DNA of 64,000 bases. It comes from Leisingera aquimarina DSM 24565 (GTDB lineage Bacteria; Pseudomonadota; Alphaproteobacteria; Rhodobacterales; Rhodobacteraceae). Position 1 is the stretch's first letter; every line of letters starts with the position of its first letter. The stretch spans positions 78,317 to 142,316 of the forward strand of contig NZ_KI421505.1 in assembly GCF_000473165.1 (NCBI RefSeq), written 5' to 3'. Below the pieces are notes generated by a model. That model did no database searches. It was not told where the DNA came from and was given only the letters and a program-made list of their open reading frames with translations. Shown piece after piece: positions 45,579 through 54,541 of this stretch. The position numbers were made by a program, and so were the translations under genes.

Positions 45579-46502
45579 ATGCAAACCGTTTCCGGCCCCA
45601 GACCCGCCCCCGTGATGAGCCAGAACTGGGATCTGTTCCGGTTCTTTCTGGCGGCTGCACGGGCGGGCAGTATTGCGCGGGCGGCGGGGCAGCTGGCGGA
45701 AAGCCCGGCCACGGTCGGGCGCAAGCTGCGGGAGCTGGAGACGGCACTGTCGGCCACCTTGTTCGACCGCAGCATTTCGGGTGTGGAGCTGACCAGTTGC
45801 GGCAGCCGGATCCTGGCCAGCGCCGAGCAGATGGAGCATCAGGCGCGGCTGATCAGCGAGGCGGTGTCCGGCAACGACGGCCAGCTGGCGGGCACGGTCA
45901 CCGTGGCTGCCCCCAGCGGGCTGGGCCAGACCCTGCTGGCGCCGCAGCTGCGCGAGCTGCACAATTTGCATCCTGAGTTGCGGGTTAAGCTGCTGCTGTC
46001 GACCGGCAAGGTGAACCTGCTGAACCGCGAGGCCGACATTGCCGTGCGCATCGGCACCCCCAGCCAGGAGCGGCTGGTGGGCCACAAGCTGGGGGCGGTG
46101 GGGTTCGGGATTTATGCTTCATCTCTGTATCTGGACGAGATCGGGGAATTTGAAACCGCGGCGGATCTGGCGGGGCACAACGTCATTGCCGCCTCGGGGG
46201 ATATGGCGCAGACGGTGCAATGCCAAGAGTTCGCGGGGATCTCAGAGCGTTGCAATGTGGCGCTGACCACGGACAGTATCTTTGCCCAGATGGAGGCGGT
46301 GAAAAGCGGGCTGGGGATTGCGCCGTTTCCGAAGTACCTGGGCCGGTCGCATCCGGATCTGGTGGAGCTGCTGCCGGGGCAATTGCAAGCCACGGCGGAT
46401 CTGTGGCTGCTGATGCATCCCGATACCAGCGGCATGGCACGGATTCAGACGGTGCAGGAATTTGTCACCCGGATTTGCAAGACCGCCCTGGCGGGCAACT
46501 GA
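45579..46502 (+). CDS. LysR-family transcriptional regulator
   Basis: A regulator of about 307 residues. The N-terminal helix-turn-helix (AARAGSIARAAGQLAESPATVGRKL) is followed by a LysR effector domain (about residues 105-300). The variant HTH with ATVGRKLRELE is typical of the group near CrgA/AaeR-like regulators. The start is uncertain: ATG at 45579, or 45615 without a clear ribosome site. It is convergent with tonB and divergent from the RTX gene, which it might control. Confidence 0.8.
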   Translation: MQTVSGPRPAPVMSQNWDLFRFFLAAARAGSIARAAGQLAESPATVGRKLRELETALSATLFDRSISGVELTSCGSRILASAEQMEHQARLISEAVSGNDGQLAGTVTVAAPSGLGQTLLAPQLRELHNLHPELRVKLLLSTGKVNLLNREADIAVRIGTPSQERLVGHKLGAVGFGIYASSLYLDEIGEFETAADLAGHNVIAASGDMAQTVQCQEFAGISERCNVALTTDSIFAQMEAVKSGLGIAPFPKYLGRSHPDLVELLPGQLQATADLWLLMHPDTSGMARIQTVQEFVTRICKTALAGN

Positions 46503-46524
46503 CCGGCTGCGCGTTTGGGCGCTG

Positions 46525-47340
46525 TTACTTGCCTTTGATCCGGACGGTGTAGGTGGTTCTGGCGCCTGCAGGCGGTGCCGGGAAGGGGGCGGCGCGGCGG
46601 ACCTGGGCCAGGGCGATGCTGTCGAGCTTGGCGGAGCCGGAGCTTTTGACGATGCTGGCGGCGCGCAGGGCGCCGTTTGCGGCGATGGAGAACTGTACCA
46701 GGGCGGCGCCGCGGATATTGACCCGCTGCCGTTTGGCCCGCATCACCCGCCGCAGCACCTGGCCGCGGTAGTTGTCTGCCGCGGCGTTGCCCTGCTGCTT
46801 GGCGGTGCCGGGGGCTTGCGTGGCCTGCCCTGCAGGTTTTGCCGCGCGCCCTGCGGCGGTGCCCTGTGCCGCGTTCTGATCGCTGTTGCCGCGCGGGGCG
46901 GCTTTGCGGGGTTTGGGCTGGGGTTGCGGGGCGGGGTCCGGTTTTGCCTCGGGCATTGGTTGCTGTGCTGCGGGTTTGGCAGGCTGTTGGGCTGGTGTCT
47001 GCACCACGGGCTGCGCCTGACGGGATGGCAGGGCCGGTTTGGTGTTTGGCACGGCGGCGGGCTTTGCTGCTGCGGGAGCAACCGGCTGCCCCGTTTCGGG
47101 GGCGGGTTTGTGCGGGGTGTCCTGCACCGGATGTTCCGCCGCAAGGGTATTTTCGGCCTCCACCGGGGTGTCAGTTCCCTGCGCCAGATCGGCAAAGGCA
47201 AAGCCGTGTGCCGCCAGGTCGGTTTGGCCGCCTGCCTGCTCGGCCTGTTCGCGGTCTGTCAGAAAGGCAGCGCCTGCGTGGGCGGCGGCGGCGAGGAACA
47301 GGGCTGCCGCACCTGCCAGCCGGGAGCGGGGCACTTTCAT
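46525..47340 (-). CDS. tonB: TonB-like energy transducer
   Basis: A 271-residue protein with an N-terminal membrane anchor (LAGAAALFLAAAAHAGAAF), a long Pro/Ala/Gln-rich middle (about residues 70-185) and a C-terminal TonB domain ending in VRRAAPFPAPPAGARTTYTVRIKG. It carries proton-motive energy from ExbB/ExbD to the outer-membrane haem receptor. It overlaps the second exbD by 4 bp and is last in the operon. Confidence 0.87.
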   Translation of the reverse strand: MKVPRSRLAGAAALFLAAAAHAGAAFLTDREQAEQAGGQTDLAAHGFAFADLAQGTDTPVEAENTLAAEHPVQDTPHKPAPETGQPVAPAAAKPAAVPNTKPALPSRQAQPVVQTPAQQPAKPAAQQPMPEAKPDPAPQPQPKPRKAAPRGNSDQNAAQGTAAGRAAKPAGQATQAPGTAKQQGNAAADNYRGQVLRRVMRAKRQRVNIRGAALVQFSIAANGALRAASIVKSSGSAKLDSIALAQVRRAAPFPAPPAGARTTYTVRIKGK

Positions 47341-47726
47341 TGCAGCGCTCTTTCGGAGACGATCAGCACCCGTTTGGCACCGGCGGCGCGCAGGGCGTTG
47401 CCCAGTTGCACCAGGTCGCGTGCGGGCAGGTTGCGATCGGGCACGATGCGCAGGGCTTCGCGGTCGTCTTCGGTCAGCGCGGCCACATGGGCGGCGGCGT
47501 CCGGCAGTACCTCGCCGCGCAGGGTCAGACGGCCGTCGGCGTGGATCACCAGCGCATCGGGCGGTTCGCGGCCCTCCAGATCCTTTGCCTCGATCAGGGT
47601 CAGATCCTTGTCCAGCGGCACCGCCAGGGTGCCGGCGATCATGAAGAAGATCAGCATCAGGAACACGATGTTGATCAAGGCAATTGTTGGCTCCTTCTGC
47701 GCGGTGGCGGGCGGTTTGATGCGCAT
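47337..47726 (-). CDS. exbD: ExbD-like biopolymer transport protein (second copy)
   Basis: A 129-residue protein with one transmembrane segment near the N-terminus (IALINIVFLMLIFFMIAGTL) and a periplasmic domain. The usual membrane Asp of ExbD (LIDVIFLLL) is replaced by Asn (LINIVFLML) in this copy, so it may not carry protons itself. It lies between the canonical exbD and tonB with overlaps on both sides. Such paired ExbD proteins occur in haem-type TonB systems of alphaproteobacteria. Confidence 0.8.
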   Translation of the reverse strand: MRIKPPATAQKEPTIALINIVFLMLIFFMIAGTLAVPLDKDLTLIEAKDLEGREPPDALVIHADGRLTLRGEVLPDAAAHVAALTEDDREALRIVPDRNLPARDLVQLGNALRAAGAKRVLIVSERALQ

Positions 47727-48106
47727 CAGCCCAGCACCAGGGTTTGCAGGCCTTCAACGCGACGCAATTCGGACAGCAGGTCCACCAGCCGCTGAGAGGA
47801 GGCGCCGGCGCCGGGGCTGATCAGCACCAGATGGCCGCCGGATTGCGGCTGCAGCCGGATCAGGCCAGCGATCCGCTCCAGATCGGCGGGCTGGCCGTTC
47901 AGGGTCAGGCTTTGCGCGCCGAGGGTGACAAACAGCATCTGCTTGCCGTTGCTGTCGGCGCCCTGGCCTGCGGCCATCAGTTCCACCTCGCCGAATTTCG
48001 AGAAGGTGGAAGTCAGCATGAAGAACAAGAGGAGCAGGAAGATCACGTCGATCAGCGAGGTCATCGACAGACGTCTGCGTCTGGGACCCTGCAGTTTAAC
48101 CGTCAT
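47726..48106 (-). CDS. exbD: ExbD-like biopolymer transport protein (canonical copy)
   Basis: A 126-residue protein with the membrane motif MTSLIDVIFLLLLFFMLTSTF, including the proton-carrying Asp, and a periplasmic domain. The start at 48106 follows AGGTGG; a longer frame runs into exbB. It is co-translated with exbB (overlap of 11 bp) and with the second exbD (1 bp). Confidence 0.88.
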   Translation of the reverse strand: MTVKLQGPRRRRLSMTSLIDVIFLLLLFFMLTSTFSKFGEVELMAAGQGADSNGKQMLFVTLGAQSLTLNGQPADLERIAGLIRLQPQSGGHLVLISPGAGASSQRLVDLLSELRRVEGLQTLVLG

Positions 48107-48737
48107 GAGCCACCTGCAGGGGCGGGGCGGCCGGGGCAAAGACGGTGCGCAGGGCGCGGTTGGCAAAGACCCGTTCGCGCTGCATCCGGGCGGTCAGCCA
48201 GCTGAGCACCAGCGAGGTCGGCATCGCCACTGCCAGACCCGCGGCGGTGGTCAGCAGCGCCACCCAGATGCCGCCGGCCAGCAGCGACGGATCCACCGAG
48301 GCACCCGCGGATTGCAGGTTCCGGAATGCCTCGATCATGCCGATGACGGTGCCGAACAGGCCGAGCAACGGCGCCAGCTGGGCCACCATGTCCAGCGTTC
48401 CCAGGCCGCGTTCAAGCCGGGAACAACGCTCTTCGGCCTCGGCGTCGGCACGGTCGGCCAGCATTTGGTCCGGGGGGCCGTCCAGCGCCAGCCGCATCAC
48501 CGGCACCAGATAGGATTTGCTGTGGCTGAGGCTGTGCCGGGCCGCGTCTGCCTCGCCCCGGTCCCAGGCTTCGAGTGCCGCCGCAAGGGCGCGGTGCTGG
48601 CCGACCCGTGCCATGCGGTACTGCCAGATCTTGTAGAGCACCAAGGCGCTTGTCAGGACTGAGACCGCCAGCAGCAGCAGCACAACCGGGCCGCCGAGGT
48701 TCAGCACCTTGTTCAAGGCGTTCTGCACGATGATCAT
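48096..48737 (-). CDS. exbB: ExbB-like biopolymer transport protein (MotA/TolQ/ExbB family)
   Basis: A 213-residue inner-membrane protein with three helices: VVLLLLAVSVLTSALVLYKIW near the N-terminus, and two after residue 110 (LAPLLGLFGTVIGMIEAF and GIWVALLTTAAGLAVAMP), as in the ExbB/TolQ family. It forms the proton-driven motor with ExbD. Its start overlaps the stop of a small exported protein gene, so it belongs to the operon that begins with the receptor gene. Confidence 0.88.
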   Translation of the reverse strand: MIIVQNALNKVLNLGGPVVLLLLAVSVLTSALVLYKIWQYRMARVGQHRALAAALEAWDRGEADAARHSLSHSKSYLVPVMRLALDGPPDQMLADRADAEAEERCSRLERGLGTLDMVAQLAPLLGLFGTVIGMIEAFRNLQSAGASVDPSLLAGGIWVALLTTAAGLAVAMPTSLVLSWLTARMQRERVFANRALRTVFAPAAPPLQVAHDG

Positions 48738-49162
48738 CCTGCCAGCTCCATCACTTTGGAGCTGAGGCGCAGGCCGCGGCTGCAGGCGCCGTCGGGCAGG
48801 CCGTCGCCGGTGCAGGTGCCGGCGCCGTTGATCAGAACCCGGCTGATGCCGTCGCAGGGCTGCGGGAACTGGAACTGCCGCACGCGCAGGCGCCCGGCAG
48901 GAAGATCCTGAAAATCAAGAAGTGTCAGCCGCGCGACCTGGCCCTGGGCGCCGAACAGGACGGTTTCATAAACCGCCTGATCGACGTCCTTGGCATGAGT
49001 GTTCTGCACCACAAAGGACAGCTTGCAGGCATCGCCCGCCGCCTCAGCCGCGCTGAGCTCGATGGAGATACCCGGTTTGGCGGCATCTTCCGCCGCTGCG
49101 CCGTTTGCCGCCAGGGTGGCAGCCAGAAACAGGGATTTCAGGGATTTACGTCCATGTGCCAT
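48734..49162 (-). CDS. small exported protein of the haem TonB operon
   Basis: A 142-residue periplasmic protein. A signal peptide of about 24 residues (FLAATLAANGAAA) is followed by a single beta-rich domain with Cys47 and a Cys-rich C-terminal segment (DGISRVLI, then TCTGDGLPDGACSRGL). It lies between the receptor and exbB genes and overlaps exbB. I recall similar uncharacterised genes beside exbB in roseobacter haem loci; its role, perhaps as a partner of the receptor or motor, is not known. Confidence 0.65.
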   Translation of the reverse strand: MAHGRKSLKSLFLAATLAANGAAAEDAAKPGISIELSAAEAAGDACKLSFVVQNTHAKDVDQAVYETVLFGAQGQVARLTLLDFQDLPAGRLRVRQFQFPQPCDGISRVLINGAGTCTGDGLPDGACSRGLRLSSKVMELAG

Positions 49163-49202
49163 GTTGCACCTCTTGGGGGGGTTCCGGAGCTTTTCCGTGG
49201 GA

Positions 49203-51302
49203 TCAGAAGGTTTTGGCCAGCGTCAGCTTGAAGTTGCGCCCCGCAGCGTCGCGGGAATAGAGGCTGGGCCGGTAGGCGCGGTCAAAGGCGTTCTCAACGC
49301 CGAAACGGATCTCGGCGCCTTGCAGCAGACCGGACTGCGGGGTGTAGGTGGCGCGCAGATTGTGGACGCCGTAGCCCGCCACAGCCGTTCCTGCGGCATC
49401 AAATCCGGATTTCGCCGCCACCAGTTCCCAGCTGAGATCCAGCGTCTCGCCGATGCGTTTGCCCAGGGTCAGGCGCAGATCGTCCGCCGCCAGGTTGCGC
49501 CAGCGCGAGACGGTGCCGGTCAGGAACTCCTCGCCGTCGGGCAGGTTGGCGTTGAGGTCCGCATAAAAGCCGGAGTCCAGCGCATAGCTGGCCTCGATCT
49601 CGAACCCGCTGGTGTCGACCTTGTCGAGCGGGACAAAGGCGAAGAAGGGCGGCGTGGGCAGGGAGACGGAACTGACATAGGAGGTGATGTCGCGCAGCCG
49701 GCTTTGGTAGTAGTTCACCTTGACCGCCAGGCTGTCGTTTGCAGTGAACACATCCGCCGCCGCATAAGAGGCGCCGATTTCATAGGTGTGCGAGCGTTCG
49801 GAAACACCGATGCGGGCGGCATTGTCCAGATCGTCGATCACCGGCAGGTTTTCGGTATAGGCGGCACTGCCGAACAGGGCAAAGCCGGTATCAAACTCAT
49901 AGCGCAGTGACAGCCCGCCCATCAGCGCCGAGGCGTCGTGGTTTTGCGAGCCGTCATGCGCCTCGATCTCCTGGGACTCATAACGCAGGGCCGGGGTGGC
50001 GGTCCAGCGGCCGATAGAGATGTCATCGACAGCAAACACCGCATAGCGTTTGGCGGTGCCGCCCGGCGCGGAGGAAGCATTGAGGCGCTCGCGGCGCGAC
50101 AGCTCAACTCCGGCGCGCAGGTCGTGGGTGGCAGCGCCGGTGGTGAAATAGCTGCTGTTCTTGACCGTCAGCTTGGTTGTCTCATAGCGGTGGTCGGCGT
50201 CCTGGGTGGCGCTGCTGAAGGGGGTTCCCGCCGGGCCGCTGCGGGCGCAGTTCGGATCGGCGCGGACCACGCCGCCGTCGTCGCAAAAGGCGCTGCCAGC
50301 GATGTAGGACTGGGTGATTTCCTGATCCGAATAGGTCAGGTTCACGTCCAGATTGACCAGATCATTGCCAACCGGGTTCCACTGGTAGCGGATACCTGCA
50401 ACCCGGTTATCAATGCGCCGGTCGACCCTGCCAAAGCTGGTGCTGGTGGTGCCGAAACCATCGTAGGGCACGTCTTTTTCGTCGTTTACACTGTCGTTCA
50501 GCGAGGCGGTGATGGAATGCTCGCCGGCATCGCCAAAGCTGTATTTGCCCTTGATCAGGTAAGAGGGCGTGCGCGACTGGGTGTTGGCCACCTGGATGCC
50601 GCCGCCATTGTCGTATTCGGCGGTATCGCGCAGGGTGTAGTTCAGCAGCAGCTCGAAATTCTCCAGCGGCTGCCAGGCAATGATCGAGGAGGTGGCGAAC
50701 CCTTCGCCGTTGCTGGTGGCCTGCAGGGTCTGGCGGAAACGCAGGCCGATTTCACCGCCGGTGAAATCCGAGGCGTCCTTGGTATCCAGTTTGACCAGCC
50801 CGCCGATGACGCCGGAGCCGTATTCAAAACTGCCGATGGTGCCGCGCAGGACCGAGACCTCTTTGTACAGCTCCGGGTCAGTGAACAGCTGGGTGCCGAT
50901 GCGGTACAGCTCCTCGGAGCCGGTGGAGGCGCCGTCGACGATCACCTGGACCTTCTGGTCGGTGCCAAAGCTGCTGGTGGCGCCGAAGCCGCGGATGTTG
51001 ATGCCGGCGCCGCGCGGGGTGTTGCCGTTCACCAGGTTGACGCCGGGCACCGAGTCGATCAGCTCGCCGATGGTGCCGGCCTGGCGGTCGTCGATTTCCT
51101 CTTGGGTGATCACGGTCAGCGGCACCGCGGTGCCGGTTTGCACCTCGCGCTTGCCCTGGCCCAGGTCCACCGTGCCCAGGAAATCCGTGTCCTCAATGAT
51201 ATCCTGTGCGGCCAGGCTGCCGGCGCTGGCCATCAGGCCCAGCATTGAAACGGTACTTAGCAGGAGCCACCCGCTTTGCCGTTTCTTGTGGTGTTTCCCC
51301 AT
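49203..51302 (-). CDS. TonB-dependent haem/haemoprotein receptor
   Basis: A 699-residue outer-membrane receptor. A signal peptide of about 32 residues (MASAGSLAAQ) precedes a TonB-box region, the plug domain (about 55-165; VPGVNLVNGNTPRGAGINIRG) and a 22-strand barrel ending in the C-terminal Phe (KLTLAKTF). Linked exbBD-tonB and hmuSTUV genes identify haem as the substrate. The usual FRAP/NPNL box of haem receptors is not visible where expected (FGSAAYTENLPVIDDLDNA instead). The name hmuR would fit by position only. Confidence 0.82.
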   Translation of the reverse strand: MGKHHKKRQSGWLLLSTVSMLGLMASAGSLAAQDIIEDTDFLGTVDLGQGKREVQTGTAVPLTVITQEEIDDRQAGTIGELIDSVPGVNLVNGNTPRGAGINIRGFGATSSFGTDQKVQVIVDGASTGSEELYRIGTQLFTDPELYKEVSVLRGTIGSFEYGSGVIGGLVKLDTKDASDFTGGEIGLRFRQTLQATSNGEGFATSSIIAWQPLENFELLLNYTLRDTAEYDNGGGIQVANTQSRTPSYLIKGKYSFGDAGEHSITASLNDSVNDEKDVPYDGFGTTSTSFGRVDRRIDNRVAGIRYQWNPVGNDLVNLDVNLTYSDQEITQSYIAGSAFCDDGGVVRADPNCARSGPAGTPFSSATQDADHRYETTKLTVKNSSYFTTGAATHDLRAGVELSRRERLNASSAPGGTAKRYAVFAVDDISIGRWTATPALRYESQEIEAHDGSQNHDASALMGGLSLRYEFDTGFALFGSAAYTENLPVIDDLDNAARIGVSERSHTYEIGASYAAADVFTANDSLAVKVNYYQSRLRDITSYVSSVSLPTPPFFAFVPLDKVDTSGFEIEASYALDSGFYADLNANLPDGEEFLTGTVSRWRNLAADDLRLTLGKRIGETLDLSWELVAAKSGFDAAGTAVAGYGVHNLRATYTPQSGLLQGAEIRFGVENAFDRAYRPSLYSRDAAGRNFKLTLAKTF

Positions 51303-51380
51303 CTCGCGTCCCTTCGCATCTGTCTGTTCTGTTGAACCGGATGCTTGCGTCGGGGCTGGCGAGGTCGTTGGTTTGATTTT

Positions 51381-51399
51381 GCGGATTCACAAATTCCGC
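51381..51399. promoter_or_regulatory. inverted repeat in the haem-locus divergent promoter
   Basis: GCGGATTCACAAATTCCGC has arms GCGGA/TCCGC. It lies in the 230-bp region between the receptor and hmuS, where an iron-responsive repressor would bind. It does not match Fur or RirA consensus closely; the regulator is unknown. Confidence 0.35.
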
Positions 51400-51532
51400 T
51401 TGAGCCTGTTAATAAAGGTGATAGAAACAGTCAACATAAATTAACGCGCCGTAAAATGCGGCGGCCAGCTGCTGCGCGCCTTATCTGCCGCCGTTGCCAG
51501 CCCTTTCCAATCTCACAGCTGAAAGGGCTGAT

Positions 51533-52585
51533 ATGACTGATATCCCGATGACGCCGGCGGCGATCCGCGCCGCACGTGCTGAGCATTCCGCGCTGCGCGA
51601 CCGTGATTTTGCCGACCGCATTGGCATCTCCGAAGGCCAGCTGGTGGCGGCCTATGCAGGCGAAGGCGTGACCCGCATCAATCCCGCCCCGGACGGCATC
51701 ATGCCGCGGCTTGCCGCATTGGGCGAGGTGATGGCGCTGACCCGGAACACCTCCTGCGTGATCGAAAAGGTGGGGGTCTATGACAATTACCGTTCGGGCC
51801 AGCATGCATCGATGATCCTGAACGATGCGATTGACCTGCGGCTGTTCCCCAAACATTTCGTCACCGCCTTTGCGGTGGAACGGGAAACGGACAAGGGTGT
51901 GAAACGGTCGATCCAGATTTTTGATGCGGCCGGGGATGCGGTGCATAAGGTGCATCTGCGCGATGCCTCGGATCTGTCCGCCTGGGCGCAGCTGGTGGCA
52001 GACCTGAAACTGGAGGACCAGAGCCAGGCGCTGGCGGTGGAACCGCGCAAACCGGCGGAGCCGCCCAAGGGCAATCCGGACAAGGCCGATGCGCTGCGCA
52101 CGGAATGGGCCAGGATGACCGACACCCACCAGTTTATGCGGCTGACTTCAAAGCTGAAGATGAACCGGCTGGGCGCCTATCGGCTTGCCGGTGAGCCGCT
52201 GGCGCGGGCGCTGGAGACGGGTGCGGTAAACACCATGCTGCAAGCGGTGCGCGATCAGGGCGTTGAGGTGATGATTTTCGTGGGCAATATGGGCTGCATC
52301 GAAATCCACAGCGGCCCGGTGAAAACCCTGCGCGGAATGGGGCCGTGGCAGAATATCCTCGACCCCGGCTTTGACCTGCATCTGCGGCTGGAGCATATTG
52401 CCGAGGTCTGGGCGGTCACCAAACCCACCCAGCGCGGCGATGCGGTCTCGGTTGAGGCGTTTGACGCGGCGGGCGGCCTTATCCTGCAGGTCTTTGGCCG
52501 CCGGTCAGAGGCCAAGGATCACCGGCCCGAATGGAACGGCATTGTCGAAAGCCTGGCCTCCCTTGCGGCGGCGGAGATGGCCTGA
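51533..52585 (+). CDS. hmuS: haem-degrading/haem-transfer protein HmuS
   Basis: A 350-residue cytosolic protein of the HemS/ChuS family, made of two repeats of the same fold (about residues 15-180 and 190-345). Repeated segments such as VGVYDNYRSGQHASMI and VGNMGCIEIHSGPV mark the halves. It receives haem from the HmuTUV importer and releases iron or hands haem on. The ATG at 51533 follows AAAGGG. The stop overlaps the hmuT start (TGATG). Confidence 0.88.
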   Translation: MTDIPMTPAAIRAARAEHSALRDRDFADRIGISEGQLVAAYAGEGVTRINPAPDGIMPRLAALGEVMALTRNTSCVIEKVGVYDNYRSGQHASMILNDAIDLRLFPKHFVTAFAVERETDKGVKRSIQIFDAAGDAVHKVHLRDASDLSAWAQLVADLKLEDQSQALAVEPRKPAEPPKGNPDKADALRTEWARMTDTHQFMRLTSKLKMNRLGAYRLAGEPLARALETGAVNTMLQAVRDQGVEVMIFVGNMGCIEIHSGPVKTLRGMGPWQNILDPGFDLHLRLEHIAEVWAVTKPTQRGDAVSVEAFDAAGGLILQVFGRRSEAKDHRPEWNGIVESLASLAAAEMA

Positions 52586-53454
52586 TGTCTGTGCTGTCCC
52601 GTCTGTATCTGGGGTTGAACCTGGTGATTGCTGCGGCTTTTGCGGGCCATATGGCGCTGGCGGATCCGGCCACCCGCATCGTTTCGGTTGGCGGTTCGGT
52701 CACCGAGATCGTCTATGCGCTGGACCAGCAGCACCGGCTGATCGCCCGTGACACAACCTCTGTCTTTCCGGCGGAGGCCCGGCAGCTGCCGGACATCGGC
52801 TATCAGCGGGCGCTGGCGCCGGAGGGGGTGCTGTCGGTGGCGCCGGACATGATCCTGGCGATTGAGGGCGCCGGGCCGCCGGAGACGCTGGACGTGCTGA
52901 GGGCGGCAGAGGTGGACTACATCAGCGTGCCCGAAGACTTCAGTGCCGAAGGCATCGCCCGCAAGATCCGCACTGTGGGCGCCGCCCTGGGCCGGCAAGA
53001 CGCGGCTGAGGCGCTGGCCGGGCAGGTGAGCGCGGAAATCGCCGCCGCCCAGGCTGCAGCGGCAAAGGCGGCAGGTGGAGCGCCCCGGACGGTGCTGTTT
53101 GTGCTGTCCACCCAGGGCGGGCGCATCATGGCAGGCGGTGCGGACACGGCGGCGGACAGCATTATCCGGCTGGCGGGCGGAGCGAATGCGGTGACGGGGT
53201 TTGCAGGTTACAAGCCGATGGGCGACGAGGCCATTGCCCAAGCCGCACCGGAGGTGATCCTGATGATGGACCGCGGCGGCGATCATGGCATCCGCACCGA
53301 AGATTTGCTGGCGATCCCGGCAATCCAGCCCACCCCGGCGGCGCAGAATGGTGCAATCGTGCGGATGAACGGGCTGCATCTGATTGGTTTCGGCCCGCGC
53401 ACGGCCTCGGCGATCACAGAATTGAACCAGGCGCTTTATGGCGGGGGAGGCTGA
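52585..53454 (+). CDS. hmuT: haem ABC transporter periplasmic binding protein
   Basis: A 289-residue class III binding protein. A signal peptide of about 26 residues (AAAFAGHMALA) is followed by RIVSVGGSVTEIVYAL, typical of HmuT/ShuT. The two lobes are linked by a long helix (about residues 130-160). It captures haem released by the receptor in the periplasm. Its start overlaps the hmuS stop. The next gene starts 2 bp later. Confidence 0.88.
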   Translation: MSVLSRLYLGLNLVIAAAFAGHMALADPATRIVSVGGSVTEIVYALDQQHRLIARDTTSVFPAEARQLPDIGYQRALAPEGVLSVAPDMILAIEGAGPPETLDVLRAAEVDYISVPEDFSAEGIARKIRTVGAALGRQDAAEALAGQVSAEIAAAQAAAAKAAGGAPRTVLFVLSTQGGRIMAGGADTAADSIIRLAGGANAVTGFAGYKPMGDEAIAQAAPEVILMMDRGGDHGIRTEDLLAIPAIQPTPAAQNGAIVRMNGLHLIGFGPRTASAITELNQALYGGGG

Positions 53455-53455
53455 T

Positions 53456-54532
53456 ATGTCCTTGGCCATTGATGCACCTGCTGCCGCGGGACCTGGGACA
53501 GACCGCCGGGTGCAGGCGCGGCGGTTGACCGTGGTGCTGGCCGCCCTGCTGGCGGGGATGTCCGTGTTTTCGCTGGCTTGGGGCGCCTCGGGCACCTCGC
53601 TGTGGGGGGCGCTTGGCGATCTGGCGGCGGGCCGCGAGCTGAGCCGTCTGGACCGGATCATCCTGTTTGATATCCGGCTGCCGCGCCTGGTGCTGGGGGT
53701 TCTGGTGGGGGCAGCGCTGGCGGTGTCTGGCGCGCTGCTGCAGGGGCTGTTCCGCAACCCGCTGGCAGACCCTGCCATCGTGGGTGTCAGCGCCGGGGCC
53801 GGTCTGGCGGCGATGGCTGCGATTGTGCTGGGCACGGCGCTGCCTGCCGCGGTTCAGCAGGCGGCGGGCAGCTATCTGGTGTCCATTGCCGCGTTTTTCG
53901 GCAGCTGGATCGCCATTCTGGTGCTTTACCGGATTTCCACCCGCGGCGGCCGGACCTCGGTTGCGACCATGCTGCTGGCGGGCATTGCCATCAGCGCGCT
54001 GGCCAATGCGGGCACCGGCATGATCACCTTTATGGCCGATGACAGCCAGCTGCGGGACCTGACGTTTTGGAACATGGGATCGCTGGCCGGCGCCACCTGG
54101 GCCAAGGTTTTTGCCGCCGCCCCGGTGATCTGGCTGGCGCTGCTGGCGGCGCCGTTTCTGGCCCGCGGGCTGAACGGGCTGGCCCTGGGCGAGGCTGCTG
54201 CAGGCCACACAGGCATTCCGGTGCAGCGGGTGAAGAACACTGCCATTCTGACGGTTGCGGCCGCCACCGGCGCGGCGGTGGCGGTGTCCGGCGGCATCGG
54301 CTTTGTCGGCATTGTGGTGCCGCATCTGCTGCGCCTGGCCACCGGGCCGGACCACCACAGCCTGCTGCCCAACGCGGGTTTGCTGGGGGCCTCGCTGCTG
54401 CTGGCGGCGGACATGATCTCACGCGTGGCAGTTGCGCCGGCGGAGCTGCCCATCGGCATCATCACGGCGGTGCTGGGCGCGCCGTTCTTTCTGTGGATCC
54501 TGCTGCGCCGTTTCGGCAGCATGGGCATTTAG
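53456..54532 (+). CDS. hmuU: haem ABC transporter permease
   Basis: A 358-residue FecCD/BtuC-type permease with about ten helices. Signature segments are RLPRLVLGVLVGAALAVSGA, GLFRNPLADPAIVGVSAGAG and GGIGFVGIVVPHLLRL. The start at 53456 has GGGGGAGG ahead; an ATG 18 bp earlier is less suitable. It imports haem with HmuT and HmuV. Confidence 0.9.
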   Translation: MSLAIDAPAAAGPGTDRRVQARRLTVVLAALLAGMSVFSLAWGASGTSLWGALGDLAAGRELSRLDRIILFDIRLPRLVLGVLVGAALAVSGALLQGLFRNPLADPAIVGVSAGAGLAAMAAIVLGTALPAAVQQAAGSYLVSIAAFFGSWIAILVLYRISTRGGRTSVATMLLAGIAISALANAGTGMITFMADDSQLRDLTFWNMGSLAGATWAKVFAAAPVIWLALLAAPFLARGLNGLALGEAAAGHTGIPVQRVKNTAILTVAAATGAAVAVSGGIGFVGIVVPHLLRLATGPDHHSLLPNAGLLGASLLLAADMISRVAVAPAELPIGIITAVLGAPFFLWILLRRFGSMGI

Positions 54533-54541
54533 GGGGCCGCG

